DNA of 64,000 bases from assembly GCF_001713355.1 (NCBI RefSeq), contig NZ_CP016448.1, forward strand, positions 3,658,001 to 3,722,000, given 5' to 3'. Numbering within the stretch: the stretch's first letter is position 1; every line of letters starts with the position of its first letter. The DNA comes from Methyloversatilis sp. RAC08. GTDB taxonomy: Bacteria; Pseudomonadota; Gammaproteobacteria; Burkholderiales; Rhodocyclaceae. Of this stretch, positions 17,222 to 25,236 are shown in pieces. A program made the translations under genes and the position numbers. Below the pieces are notes generated by a model. That model searched no databases, was not told where the DNA came from, and saw only the letters and a list, made by a program, of their open reading frames with translations.

Positions 17222-18187
17222 CTATGTCTGAGCACAAGTGTTTTTGAGCCCTCCGGGTTGGTATTGAGTGCCGGTTTTCATCAGAGAGAAGGCAACGCGA
17301 GCGATCTTTCGTGCCAGGGCGACAAGGGCCTGGGTGCGGGAGAAGCCGCGGGCGATGAAGGCTTGGTAGGTAGGCTTCCAGGTGTCGGATGGGCTGGCTG
17401 CCATGGCGGCGTTGTGCAGGAGTCGGCGTAGCTCGGGGTCGCCCTTTTTGCTCAGGGTGCCGCGGGCGTGCTGGTTGCCCGATTGGCGCACGCACACATC
17501 GAGGCCGAGATAGGCGATGAAGGCGTCTGCACGGGTGAAGGCGCCCCGATGGAAGGTCGCGCACAAGGCGGCGGCGGTGAGTGGGCCGACGCCTTCGATG
17601 CCCTGGCAGCGGCGGTGATCGTCGATCCAGTCGCTGGCTTTGAGCTTTTCCACGATCTGGGCCTGAATCTGCTGGGCGAGCCGGTCGGCCCGGGCCAGCA
17701 AGGCGCGCACCTCGCGCTTGAAGCCGGGCAGATCGGACAGGCTCTGGCGCAAGATGACGGCGGTCCGGACCAGGGTGGCGCGACGACGCAGCAGTTGCTG
17801 CACGCGTTGCGTGGCCTCGGGCGGCAGCGTGTAGGGGCGCAGGTGCGTGCCCTCTTTGGCGACGTAGCGGGCGATGAGCCGGGCGTCGATCGGGTCGGTC
17901 TTGGCCCGCACGCTGGTGGCGCCGCGGTAGCGCGAGAGGCGGTAGCCGTCGATCAGGTAGAGCGGGTGCCCGGCCTTGATCACGGCGTCGCGCAGCGCGA
18001 GGTGGTAGGTGCCGGTGGCCTCGCAGCCGATGTGCAGCGGGCCGCTGGGCAAGGTGCGCAGCCAGGCCCGGATGGCTAGAGGGGTGTTGTCGATGCGCTG
18101 CACCGGGCCGTGCTCGCCCAGTGCGATATCGAGGCTGGCTTTGGATACGTCGATGCCGATGTAAATCGGCGCAGGCTGACTTGTCAT
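17222..18187 (-). CDS. IS110-family DEDD transposase (bridge-RNA guided recombinase)
   Basis: A 321-residue recombinase. The RuvC-like DEDD_Tnp_IS110 domain has Asp13 (IGIDVSKASLD), Glu56 (CEATGTYH), and Asp98/Asp101 (KTDPIDARLIARY). The C-terminal Transposase_20 domain contains the IEGVGPLTAAAL helix-hairpin-helix and NPELRRLLHNAA-like segment. Length is normal and all acidic residues are present, so it is probably active. The ATG at 18187 is chosen over upstream in-frame starts because conserved sequence begins there and the upstream region should encode the guide RNA. Confidence 0.93.
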   Translation of the reverse strand: MTSQPAPIYIGIDVSKASLDIALGEHGPVQRIDNTPLAIRAWLRTLPSGPLHIGCEATGTYHLALRDAVIKAGHPLYLIDGYRLSRYRGATSVRAKTDPIDARLIARYVAKEGTHLRPYTLPPEATQRVQQLLRRRATLVRTAVILRQSLSDLPGFKREVRALLARADRLAQQIQAQIVEKLKASDWIDDHRRCQGIEGVGPLTAAALCATFHRGAFTRADAFIAYLGLDVCVRQSGNQHARGTLSKKGDPELRRLLHNAAMAASPSDTWKPTYQAFIARGFSRTQALVALARKIARVAFSLMKTGTQYQPGGLKNTCAQT

Positions 18188-18418
18188 GAACAGGCGCTCC
18201 CGACTAAGGTTTAGGGACTTGTCGGGACTCACCAGGCAATCGCTTGCAGGATATGGTCGATCAGGGCCGGCGAGGGCCGCGTCGATGGATTCCTCATGGG
18301 TGCTCGATGGTGAGGGGCGGGACGATATCTCCCACGGTCTGTGCAAAAGCCAGAAGCGGCGTTAGTCCCTCCACCCCGACAAGTTCTCACTACAGCTTGC
18401 CGAGGCAGAACATACAAG
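18188..18418 (-). ncRNA. Putative bridge RNA region of the IS110 element
   Basis: The 231-base non-coding segment upstream of the transposase matches, in place and size, the region that in IS110 elements is transcribed as a bridge RNA pairing with both the target and donor DNA. I see no competing ORF. Folding and the two guide loops were not worked out; the call rests on element architecture. Confidence 0.5.
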
Positions 18419-18425
18419 CGGCGCC

Positions 18426-18509
18426 TGTGGGAGCGGCGGCCTCGCCGCGATTGATGCCGCGATGATCGTTGATCAACGCGCCGATCGCGGCGAGGCCGCC
18501 GCTCCCACA
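18426..18509. repeat. Paired GTGGGAGCGGC palindrome (BIME-like), copy A
   Basis: Arms of 26 bases (18426-18451 and 18484-18509), perfect inverted repeats beginning TGTGGGAGCGGCGGCCTCGC, around a 32-base centre that itself holds ATCGTTGATCAACG. An almost identical unit recurs at 18943-19026. Further single or partial copies (CCGCCGCTCCCACA) lie at 18561-18610 and 18710-18780. Confidence 0.9.
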
Positions 18510-18599
18510 AAACCGTCGCAGCTGCCATATGGCCTCTCCCACAGGGCAGGTCCAACACAGGCCGCCGCTCCCACAAAAGCGCCGCCGCTCCCTCGCTCC

Positions 18600-18706
18600 C
18601 ACAAGGGCCGCTCAGCGCCGTGACAACGCCTGCTCCATCCGCCCGAGCGCATCGAGAATGACTGCACGGGGCGAAACGAGGTTGAGGCGCATGAAACCGC
18701 TGCCGC
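18600..18706 (-). pseudogene. Broken copy 1 of the ovoB 3' end
   Basis: Encodes GFMRLNLVSPRAVILDALGR then MEQALSRR and stop (TCA at 18612-18614), nearly the same as the last 30 residues of the intact gene ending at 19123. Homology stops within CTGCCGCCG, where it runs into a repeat arm. No start or upstream gene body, so non-coding debris. Confidence 0.85.
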
Positions 18707-18798
18707 CGCTCCCACAAAACCGTCGCAGCTGCCATATGGCCTCTCCAACATGGCCTCTCCCACAGGGCAGGTCCAACACAGGCAGCCGCTCCCTCGCT

Positions 18799-18947
18799 CC
18801 CACAAGGGCCGCTCAGCGCCGTGACAACGCCTGCTCCATCCGCCCGAGCGCATCGAGAATGACTGCACGGGGCGAACCCAGGTTGAGCCGCATGAAACCG
18901 CTGCCGCCGGTGCCGAAGGTGATGCCCGGGTTCATGCCGAGCTGTGG
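18799..18947 (-). pseudogene. Broken copy 2 of the ovoB 3' end
   Basis: A longer copy covering the last 40 or so codons, with stop at 18813-18815, including MNPGITFGTGG-type sequence. The homology with the true gene ends at CTGTG (18942-18946), shared by the gene and the GTGGGAGCGGC repeat. Changes relative to the intact gene include Ile to Met near the end (MEQALSRR). Confidence 0.85.
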
Positions 18948-19026
18948 GAGCGGCGGCCTCGCCGCGATTGATGCCGCGATGATCGTTGATCAACGCGCCG
19001 ATCGCGGCGAGGCCGCCGCTCCCACA
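18943..19026. repeat. Paired GTGGGAGCGGC palindrome (BIME-like), copy B
   Basis: Same unit as 18426-18509 with arms 18943-18968 and 19001-19026. The following 60 bases (CCGTCGCAGCTGCCAT onward) also repeat the sequence after copy A, so the duplicated block is larger than the palindrome. Confidence 0.9.
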
Positions 19027-19122
19027 AAACCGTCGCAGCTGCCATCTGGCCTCTCCAACATGGCCTCTCCCACAGGGCAGGTCCAACACACGCCGCCACT
19101 CCCTCGCTCCCACAAGGGCCGC

Positions 19123-20289
19123 TCAGCGCCGTGACAGCGCCTGTTCGATCCGCCCGAGCGCATCGAGAATGACTGCACGGGGCGACGCCAGGTTGAGCCG
19201 CATGTGGCCGCGACCGCCGGTGCCGAACGTGATGCCGGGGTTCATGCCGACCTGTGCGCCGCCGACGAAGAAGTCGCGCAGTGCGCTGTCGTTCAGCCCG
19301 AGTGCGCGACAGTCCAGCCAGATCAGGTAGGTGCCTTCAGGCGGCACCGCGCGGATGCCCGGCAACTGCTGTGCGGCGAGCTGCATGACGGCGTCGCGCG
19401 TGCCCGCCAGATAGCTCATCAGCGCATCGAGCCACGGGCCGCCGTCGCGGTAGGCCGCTTCGAATGCGGCGACGCTGAACGGGTTGGACGCGCTGACGTG
19501 CAATTGCCCGAACACCTTTTCGATCGCGCGCCGCTCGGCGTCGTCCGCGATCAGCGCCGACAGGCCCAGCCCCGGAATGTTGAAGGTTTTGCTCGGTGCC
19601 ACCGTGGTGACGATGCGGTCGCCCGGCTGCGCGAGCGTGGCCAGCGGAATGTGCGTGTGGCCGGGGTAGATCAGGTCGTGGTGGATTTCGTCGGCCAGCA
19701 CGACCAGCCCGTGGCGGCGCGCCACGCCCAGCATGCCCTCCAGCTCGTCGTGCGACCACACGCGGCCGACCGGGTTGTGCGGCGAGCACAGCAGCAGCAG
19801 CTTCGCGCCGTCGGCGGCGCAGCGCTCGAGGTGATCGAGATCGACGGTCCAGCGGCCGTCGCGCTCGAGCAGCGGGTTTTCGATCACGCGCCGGCCCGTG
19901 TCGCGGATGGCCGAGAAGAAGGGCGGGTACACCGGCGGCTGCACGATGACGCCTTCACCTGCGTCAGCGAAGGCCTGTACCGCGGCATACAGCGTGGGCA
20001 CGACGCCCGGGCACATCAGTACCGATTCCCGCCCCACCGCCCAGCGGTGCCGCGTTGCGAGCCAGCCGGTCAGCGCATCGAAGGCACCGTCCGGGTAGAG
20101 CGAGTAGCCGAATACCGGGTGCGCGGCGCGCGCCGCCAGCGCATCGAGCACGGCGGGCGGCGCCGCGAAGTCCATGTCGGCCACCCAGAGCGGGGTCACG
20201 GCCGTCGTACCGAAGTAGCTGCCGCGCCCGTCATGCTTGACGCTGGCCGTGCCGTCGCGCGCAATGAGGCGGTCGAAATCGACGCTCAC
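19123..20289 (-). CDS. ovoB: PLP-dependent C-S lyase, PatB/MalY type; probable OvoB of ovothiol synthesis
   Basis: A 388-residue fold-type I aminotransferase-like beta-lyase. The PLP lysine is Lys234 in APSKTFNIPGLGLSA, with DEIHHDL at 200-206 and SPHNPVGRVW around 169-178, all typical of PatB/MalY cystathionine lyases. It starts 14 bases after ovoA, so it most likely cleaves the 5-histidylcysteine sulfoxide conjugate to 5-thiohistidine, the OvoB step. A GTG start at 20289 is chosen because GAGGTGA lies 6 bases before it. Two broken copies of its 3' end follow downstream. Confidence 0.85.
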   Translation of the reverse strand: MSVDFDRLIARDGTASVKHDGRGSYFGTTAVTPLWVADMDFAAPPAVLDALAARAAHPVFGYSLYPDGAFDALTGWLATRHRWAVGRESVLMCPGVVPTLYAAVQAFADAGEGVIVQPPVYPPFFSAIRDTGRRVIENPLLERDGRWTVDLDHLERCAADGAKLLLLCSPHNPVGRVWSHDELEGMLGVARRHGLVVLADEIHHDLIYPGHTHIPLATLAQPGDRIVTTVAPSKTFNIPGLGLSALIADDAERRAIEKVFGQLHVSASNPFSVAAFEAAYRDGGPWLDALMSYLAGTRDAVMQLAAQQLPGIRAVPPEGTYLIWLDCRALGLNDSALRDFFVGGAQVGMNPGITFGTGGRGHMRLNLASPRAVILDALGRIEQALSRR

Positions 20290-20303
20290 ATGGGTCACCT
20301 CAT

Positions 20304-22499
20304 TCAGCGCACGCGCTCCCACAGCGTGACCTCGGCCACCGTGTGCTGGTGCTTGCGACGCGTTTCGCGGATGACGAAAGGCACGTCGCGCGGACTGCCG
20401 AGCAGGCGGAAGCGTTCGCCCAGAATCGCCTTCATGCCGTCGAGCGTGGTCCAGCTTTCGCCGTCCTTCTTGAAGCCGCCCAGCCAGTCGTCGCGTTTCG
20501 TGTGCTCTTCCAGCCAGGTGTAGGGCGAGCTGATCATCAGCACTCCACCGACATTGAGGCGTTCATGCACCGACTTCAGGAAGGCCGCCGGATCGTACAG
20601 CCGGTCGATCAGGTTGGCGGCCAGCATGAAGTCATAACCGGTCAGCACGGATTTGAGGTTGCAGGCGTCGCCCTGCTGGAAGTCGACCTTGCCGCGCACC
20701 GCGTCCAGCCCCATATCGGCCAGGCGGCGGGTCTTGTACGACACCAGTTCGCCTTCGTCCGGAAGCGTGTAGCGCAGTTCGCCCTGTTCGGCCAGATGGA
20801 CGCCGGCGTTGATGAAGCGGGCCGAGAAATCGACGCCGGTCACGTGCTCGAAGTGGCGTGCCAGCTCGAAGGTGGAACGGCCGGTGGCGCAGCCGAGATC
20901 GAGGGCGCGGCGGGCCGGGCGCCCGCCCATGGCGTCGATGGCGATCTGCGCCAGGGCCTTCGGGAAGTTGGGCACGCCGAAGTATTCGTCGCCGTAATGG
21001 AATTCGGCGTACTCGGACAACTGCCGGTCGCTTTCGTAATAGACGTTTGGCGCTGTGGCCGGTGTATCGCTCACCACGTATCGGAACCCCGCATGCTGGA
21101 AGAAATGACGGCGGAAGGCATAGCGCGATGCGCGCGTGGCCTCGTTGCCGCAGGAAATCCACGAGCCACCCTTGATCAGGTTGTGGCGCGCGTCGAAGGT
21201 CGGTGTCGAGAAATCGTCATACGTCGGGTGCACATCGAAGCCGGCGAACGGGTAGATCGGCGTTTCGGTCCATTGCCAGACATTGCCGACCACGTCGAAG
21301 AAGTCGCCGTGCGCGTGGACATCGACGGGGCAGGACGACGCCCAGTGATCGAGATGGATGTTGGCGCCGGCTGCGCCGTTTGCCGGTACTTCGGTCACGC
21401 CGGCCACGTCATACAGGCGGTACCACTCGTCCTCGGTCGGCAGCCGCACCGGCGCGCCGCTGCGTGCGGCCTTCCAGTTACAGAAGGCCTTGGCTTCGTG
21501 GTAATTCGTTTCCACCGGCCAGTTCCATGGCATCGGCACCTGTTCGAGCATGAGCCGCAGTTGCCAGCCATCGGCCGTGCGGACCCAGAACTCGGGGTGT
21601 GCGGTCTGGTGACCATCGCCGGTGCGCCAGGCGCGCCAGGCACGACCTTCGTCTTCCCACCAGGCTTCGTTCGCGTAGCCACCGTCATCCACGAACTCGA
21701 GGAATTCGCGGTTGCTGACGACGAAACGACTGGCCTGGAAGGCATCGACCGCGACTTCACGCTGCGCGTATTCGTTGTCCCAGCCGTAGATCGGGTCATC
21801 GCGCCGCCGGCCCAGTTGCGTGACGCCGGCAGAGACCGGGTGCAGCGCGTTGTCCGGTGCATCGCCGACGTCGCGGCAGGGTTCCCAGGCCGGGTGAGGG
21901 CGCACGTAATCGAGCCGGCTCTGCCGGATCAGTACCGATGAGGTTTCGAGATGGATGCGCTCGTGCTCGATGCCCATGATGACGACCCACCACGGGTTGT
22001 TCCAGCCGATCGGCGGGGCGAGCGGGGCAGCGTGGATCACGCGGTCCACCACGCTGCGCACCGTGTTGCGGTAGTCGCGCACCGCCTGCACGCTCGGCCA
22101 GTCGTAATTCGACTCGTTCAGATCGTCCCAGCTCATTTCATCGACGCCGACCGCGAACATCGATTCGAAGCGCGGGTTGATGCGCTCGTCGATCAGACCT
22201 GCGAGCAGCAGCTTGTTGATGAAGAAGGTCGCGGTATGACCGAGATAGAAGATGAGCGGATGGCGCAGCGAAATCGGTTTCTTGTAGTACGCGTCGTCAC
22301 AGGCCAGCACCTCGAACAGCTGTTCGTAGCGGCTGAAGGTGGCGTGAAAGTAGTCGCGCAGCGTGCTGCGCAGCGCGTCCGGGTCGGTCGCGTCGAGGCG
22401 GGGCGTGCGCAGGAAAATCGTATCCTGATGGGCTTGCATGTTCTTGTAATACTCCGGCGGATGCGGGTGTTGGAAGGGCAGCCGGTATTCGGCGATCAT
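20304..22499 (-). CDS. ovoA: OvoA, 5-histidylcysteine sulfoxide synthase with C-terminal methyltransferase
   Basis: A 731-residue fusion that joins cysteine to C5 of histidine with O2 and non-haem iron, and later N-methylates the 5-thiohistidine to ovothiol A. The DinB-like N-terminal region holds the three-histidine iron site: His88 in LGHTATF and His179/His183 in EHERIHLETS. The FGE/sulfatase-like domain follows (about 215-480; LPTEDEWYRLYD, GNVWQWTE, LIKGGSWIS). The last 230 residues are a class I methyltransferase with ALDLGCATGRSTFELA. Length and domain order match OvoA, not EgtB, which lacks the methylase. Confidence 0.95.
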   Translation of the reverse strand: MIAEYRLPFQHPHPPEYYKNMQAHQDTIFLRTPRLDATDPDALRSTLRDYFHATFSRYEQLFEVLACDDAYYKKPISLRHPLIFYLGHTATFFINKLLLAGLIDERINPRFESMFAVGVDEMSWDDLNESNYDWPSVQAVRDYRNTVRSVVDRVIHAAPLAPPIGWNNPWWVVIMGIEHERIHLETSSVLIRQSRLDYVRPHPAWEPCRDVGDAPDNALHPVSAGVTQLGRRRDDPIYGWDNEYAQREVAVDAFQASRFVVSNREFLEFVDDGGYANEAWWEDEGRAWRAWRTGDGHQTAHPEFWVRTADGWQLRLMLEQVPMPWNWPVETNYHEAKAFCNWKAARSGAPVRLPTEDEWYRLYDVAGVTEVPANGAAGANIHLDHWASSCPVDVHAHGDFFDVVGNVWQWTETPIYPFAGFDVHPTYDDFSTPTFDARHNLIKGGSWISCGNEATRASRYAFRRHFFQHAGFRYVVSDTPATAPNVYYESDRQLSEYAEFHYGDEYFGVPNFPKALAQIAIDAMGGRPARRALDLGCATGRSTFELARHFEHVTGVDFSARFINAGVHLAEQGELRYTLPDEGELVSYKTRRLADMGLDAVRGKVDFQQGDACNLKSVLTGYDFMLAANLIDRLYDPAAFLKSVHERLNVGGVLMISSPYTWLEEHTKRDDWLGGFKKDGESWTTLDGMKAILGERFRLLGSPRDVPFVIRETRRKHQHTVAEVTLWERVR

Positions 22500-22599
22500 G
22501 GCGCGATCATCCGCTGACGCCGGCGGCGACCGCGCGTGTGACGCATGGCAGGGCCGACAAGTTCAGATATTGTGCCGCGCCCACCGGGTCATGCGTATT

Positions 22600-23511
22600 T
22601 CACGCCGGATCCGGAGCAAACGCAGCGGTGTCGCCACCCAGTTCGCGCGCCAGCCAGTCCACCAGCAGCCGGGTGCGACCGGGCAGCAGGCGTGCGTGCG
22701 GGTACACGATGTGAACCGGCCGCGGCGGCGGCTCGAATTCACGCAGCACAACGCGTAGCGTACCGCACTCAAGTTGCGGCCTGACCTGGTAGCACAGGAA
22801 GAGGCCGAAGCCGGCGCCGGCTGCACAGGCGTCGACAGCGGGCGCAATGTGGTTGAACTCGAGGTTGCCGGCGACCGGCACCGTGACGGCGCGGCCGTTG
22901 ATGTGAAAGCTCCACGCCAGGCTCGACGCGCCGGTGAAGCGCACGCAGGGTACGCCGCGCAGGGCGTCCGGATGTGCCGGCTCGCCGTGGGCGGCGATCA
23001 GGTCAGGGCTTGCGACCACGACGCGGCGGATGGCGCCGAGCGGACGCGCGATCAGGCCGGAGTCGTCGAGCGCGCCGATGCGCACGCCGACGTCGATGCC
23101 TTCCTCCAGCATGTTGACCACGCGGTCGTGCAGCAGCACGCGCAGCTTCACCTGCGGATACTGGAGCGCGAAGCGGGTGACGACAGGTGCCACGTGCATC
23201 AGGCCGAACTGCACCGGCGCGGTCAGCGTGATCGGTCCGGAGGGTTCGGCCGCCCCTTCCTTCAGCGACTCCTCTGCGTCCTGCACGGCCGACAGCACCT
23301 GACGACAGCTTTCGAGATAGCTGCGGCCTTCATCGGTCAGTGCGATGCGGCGCGTCGTGCGGTTCATCAGCCGCACACCCAGATGCGCCTCGAGTGCGGC
23401 CAGCGTGCGCACGACGGCCGGCAGCGAACTGTCGAGCGCACGCGCGGCCGCAGTCAGACTGCCATGCTCCGCGATATTGACGAAGGTGCGCATTGCCCTG
23501 AGTGTGTCCAT
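22600..23511 (-). CDS. LysR-family transcriptional regulator
   Basis: A 303-residue regulator with the winged HTH at 1-60 (FVNIAEHGSLTAAARALDSS) and a LysR substrate-binding domain of the small-effector type. It is divergent from the glutathione transferase at 23637, with about 125 bases between starts, and is the likely regulator of that gene. Effector unknown. Confidence 0.92.
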   Translation of the reverse strand: MDTLRAMRTFVNIAEHGSLTAAARALDSSLPAVVRTLAALEAHLGVRLMNRTTRRIALTDEGRSYLESCRQVLSAVQDAEESLKEGAAEPSGPITLTAPVQFGLMHVAPVVTRFALQYPQVKLRVLLHDRVVNMLEEGIDVGVRIGALDDSGLIARPLGAIRRVVVASPDLIAAHGEPAHPDALRGVPCVRFTGASSLAWSFHINGRAVTVPVAGNLEFNHIAPAVDACAAGAGFGLFLCYQVRPQLECGTLRVVLREFEPPPRPVHIVYPHARLLPGRTRLLVDWLARELGGDTAAFAPDPA

Positions 23512-23636
23512 GCGGGATATTACTGCGATAAGTGGAGCAGTGTTATCCGATATCGCTCATTTATTGCCTGATCCGGATCGTGGATAGTGTGTTGCGTCGC
23601 CCGTCGGCGACACTGAACCCAAACGAGGAGTCCGCC

Positions 23637-24284
23637 ATGTCCCTGACCGCCATCCACCGTCCTGATGCCCCCATCGTGCTGCACGGCTACAAGCTGTCCG
23701 GCCACAGCCACCGTGCCGAGCTGTTGCTCGCACTGCTGGGGCTCCCATACGAATTTCGCGAGGTCGACCTGGCGGGCGGCGAACAGAAGACGCCGGCCTT
23801 TCTGCAGAAGAACAGCTTCGGCCAGATACCGGTGATCGAGGATGGCGCCACGGTGATCGCCGACTCGAATGCCATCCTCGTCTATCTGGCGCAACGCTAC
23901 GCGCCCGGCCGCTGGCTGCCGCTGGACCCGGTCGGTCAGGCGAAGGTGCAGCGCTGGCTCACGGTCGCGGCGGGTCTGGTCGCCTTCGGTCCGGCGGCGG
24001 CACGGCTGGTGACGCTGTTCCGCGCCAGCTTCGACACGCAGGAGGTGATCGCCCGTTCGCACCGCCTGATCGCCGTGATGGACCTCGAGCTGGGTGTGCA
24101 GGATTGGCTGGCGGGCACGGCGCCGACGCTGGCGGATGTCGCGGTGTACACCTACGTCGCCCATGCGCCGGAAGGCAACGTGTCGCTCGACGACTACCCG
24201 AACGTGCGCGCCTGGCTGGCGCGCGTCGAGGCGCTGCCCGGCTTCGTCGCGATGCCGGTGAGCCATGTCGGCCTGCGTGCCTGA
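23637..24284 (+). CDS. Glutathione S-transferase family protein
   Basis: A 215-residue GST. The thioredoxin-like N-terminal domain has a probable catalytic Ser in KLSGHSHRAELLLALLG, the cis-Pro segment FGQIPVIEDG and the glutathione-binding ADSNAILVYLA. The C-terminal domain is all-helical and ends with a conserved PTLADVAVYTYV motif. The ATG at 23637 is preceded by GAGGAG. The next gene begins 5 bases after its stop, so they are co-transcribed. Confidence 0.9.
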   Translation: MSLTAIHRPDAPIVLHGYKLSGHSHRAELLLALLGLPYEFREVDLAGGEQKTPAFLQKNSFGQIPVIEDGATVIADSNAILVYLAQRYAPGRWLPLDPVGQAKVQRWLTVAAGLVAFGPAAARLVTLFRASFDTQEVIARSHRLIAVMDLELGVQDWLAGTAPTLADVAVYTYVAHAPEGNVSLDDYPNVRAWLARVEALPGFVAMPVSHVGLRA

Positions 24285-24289
24285 TCGCC

Positions 24290-25183
24290 ATGGACACCCC
24301 ACGCGATCCCTTCCACGACGGCGAGCGCGCGCTGCAGGCGCAGGCCGGCATGCAGGCGCGCATGGCCGAAGTCGGCCCGCGCGCCATCCGCGACCACATG
24401 CCGGACCAGCATCGCGACTTCTTCGCGCTGCTGCCCTTTCTCGTCATCGGCAGCGTCGACGCCGACGGTCAGCCCTGGGCGTCGGTGCTGTCCGGCCCGC
24501 CGGGCTTCGTGCAGTCGCCCGATCCACGCACCCTCCAGGTCGCCGCCCGGGCGCATCCCGACAGCCCGCTCGCGGCCCACCTGCGCGTCGGCGCGCCGCT
24601 CGGTCTGCTCGGCATCCAGCCGCACACGCGGCGGCGCAACAGGATGAATGGATCGGTCATCCGGGCAGGCGAAGCCGGTTTCGATGTCGAGGTGGAGCAG
24701 AGCTTCGGCAACTGCCCGAAATACATCCGCACGCGCGAAGCCTTCTACTTCGGCGACGATGAGCCGCCCGCTATGGCGCAGCCGCTGCCGGCGCTCGACG
24801 ACGCGGCGCGCGCACTGATCAGGCGCGCCGACACGCTGTTCATCGCCAGCGCGCATGCAGCCGGCGTCGATGTGTCGCACCGCGGCGGCGAACCGGGCTT
24901 CGTCACGGTCGGCCCGGGTGACCTGCTGACCTTGCCCGACTATGCCGGCAACTTCTTCTTCAACACGCTGGGCAATCTGCTGCTCGAACCACGCGCCGGT
25001 CTGCTGTTCATCGATTTCGACAGCGGCGATCTGCTGCAGGTGAGCGGACATGCGCAGATCGTGTGGGAAGATGAAGCACTGGCCGCCCATCCGGGGGCGC
25101 AGCGCCTGCTCACGATCGCAGTGACCGGCGCACTGCGCGTGCCGGGCGGTCTGCCGCTGCAGTGGCAGATGACCGATCCGTAA
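24290..25183 (+). CDS. Pyridoxamine 5'-phosphate oxidase-family FMN-binding protein
   Basis: A 297-residue split-barrel flavoprotein-like protein. A putative FMN-binding segment is VIGSVDADGQPWASVLSGPP (about 52-71); a second barrel-like half follows with GDLLTLPDYAGNFFFNTLGN. It lacks the C-terminal ferredoxin domain of some relatives. It follows the GST closely, suggesting a detoxification or general stress role. Substrate unknown. A clear pattern of GST plus PNPOx protein under LysR control is seen in other proteobacteria (recollection). Confidence 0.82.
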   Translation: MDTPRDPFHDGERALQAQAGMQARMAEVGPRAIRDHMPDQHRDFFALLPFLVIGSVDADGQPWASVLSGPPGFVQSPDPRTLQVAARAHPDSPLAAHLRVGAPLGLLGIQPHTRRRNRMNGSVIRAGEAGFDVEVEQSFGNCPKYIRTREAFYFGDDEPPAMAQPLPALDDAARALIRRADTLFIASAHAAGVDVSHRGGEPGFVTVGPGDLLTLPDYAGNFFFNTLGNLLLEPRAGLLFIDFDSGDLLQVSGHAQIVWEDEALAAHPGAQRLLTIAVTGALRVPGGLPLQWQMTDP

Positions 25184-25236
25184 GGATGGGGACGCCACGC
25201 CGGTCTGTCGCAGCACCACCCGTCCGGCGTCATCGC

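Larger units (their letters stand above)
17219..18418 (-). mobile_element. IS110-family insertion sequence in a REP unit
   Basis: About 1,200 bases with one DEDD transposase. Outer flanks read GTGGGAG (left) and CGGCGCCTGTGGGAG (right), which rejoin to the repeat sequence seen next door. The dinucleotide AG (CT on the transposase strand) is present at both ends, so the element is bounded precisely without longer target duplication or terminal inverted repeats, as expected for IS110. The long non-coding part lies 5' of the transposase and the 3' non-coding end is only a few bases, which places it in the IS110 rather than the IS1111 group. Confidence 0.85.

Noticed and set aside
17126-19110. 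Repeated short motifs that might be read as a CRISPR array
   Set aside because: Units are either directly adjacent or palindromic pairs with repeated, not unique, sequence between them, spacing is irregular and no cas genes are near. They are REP/BIME-type repeats and gene-end duplications.
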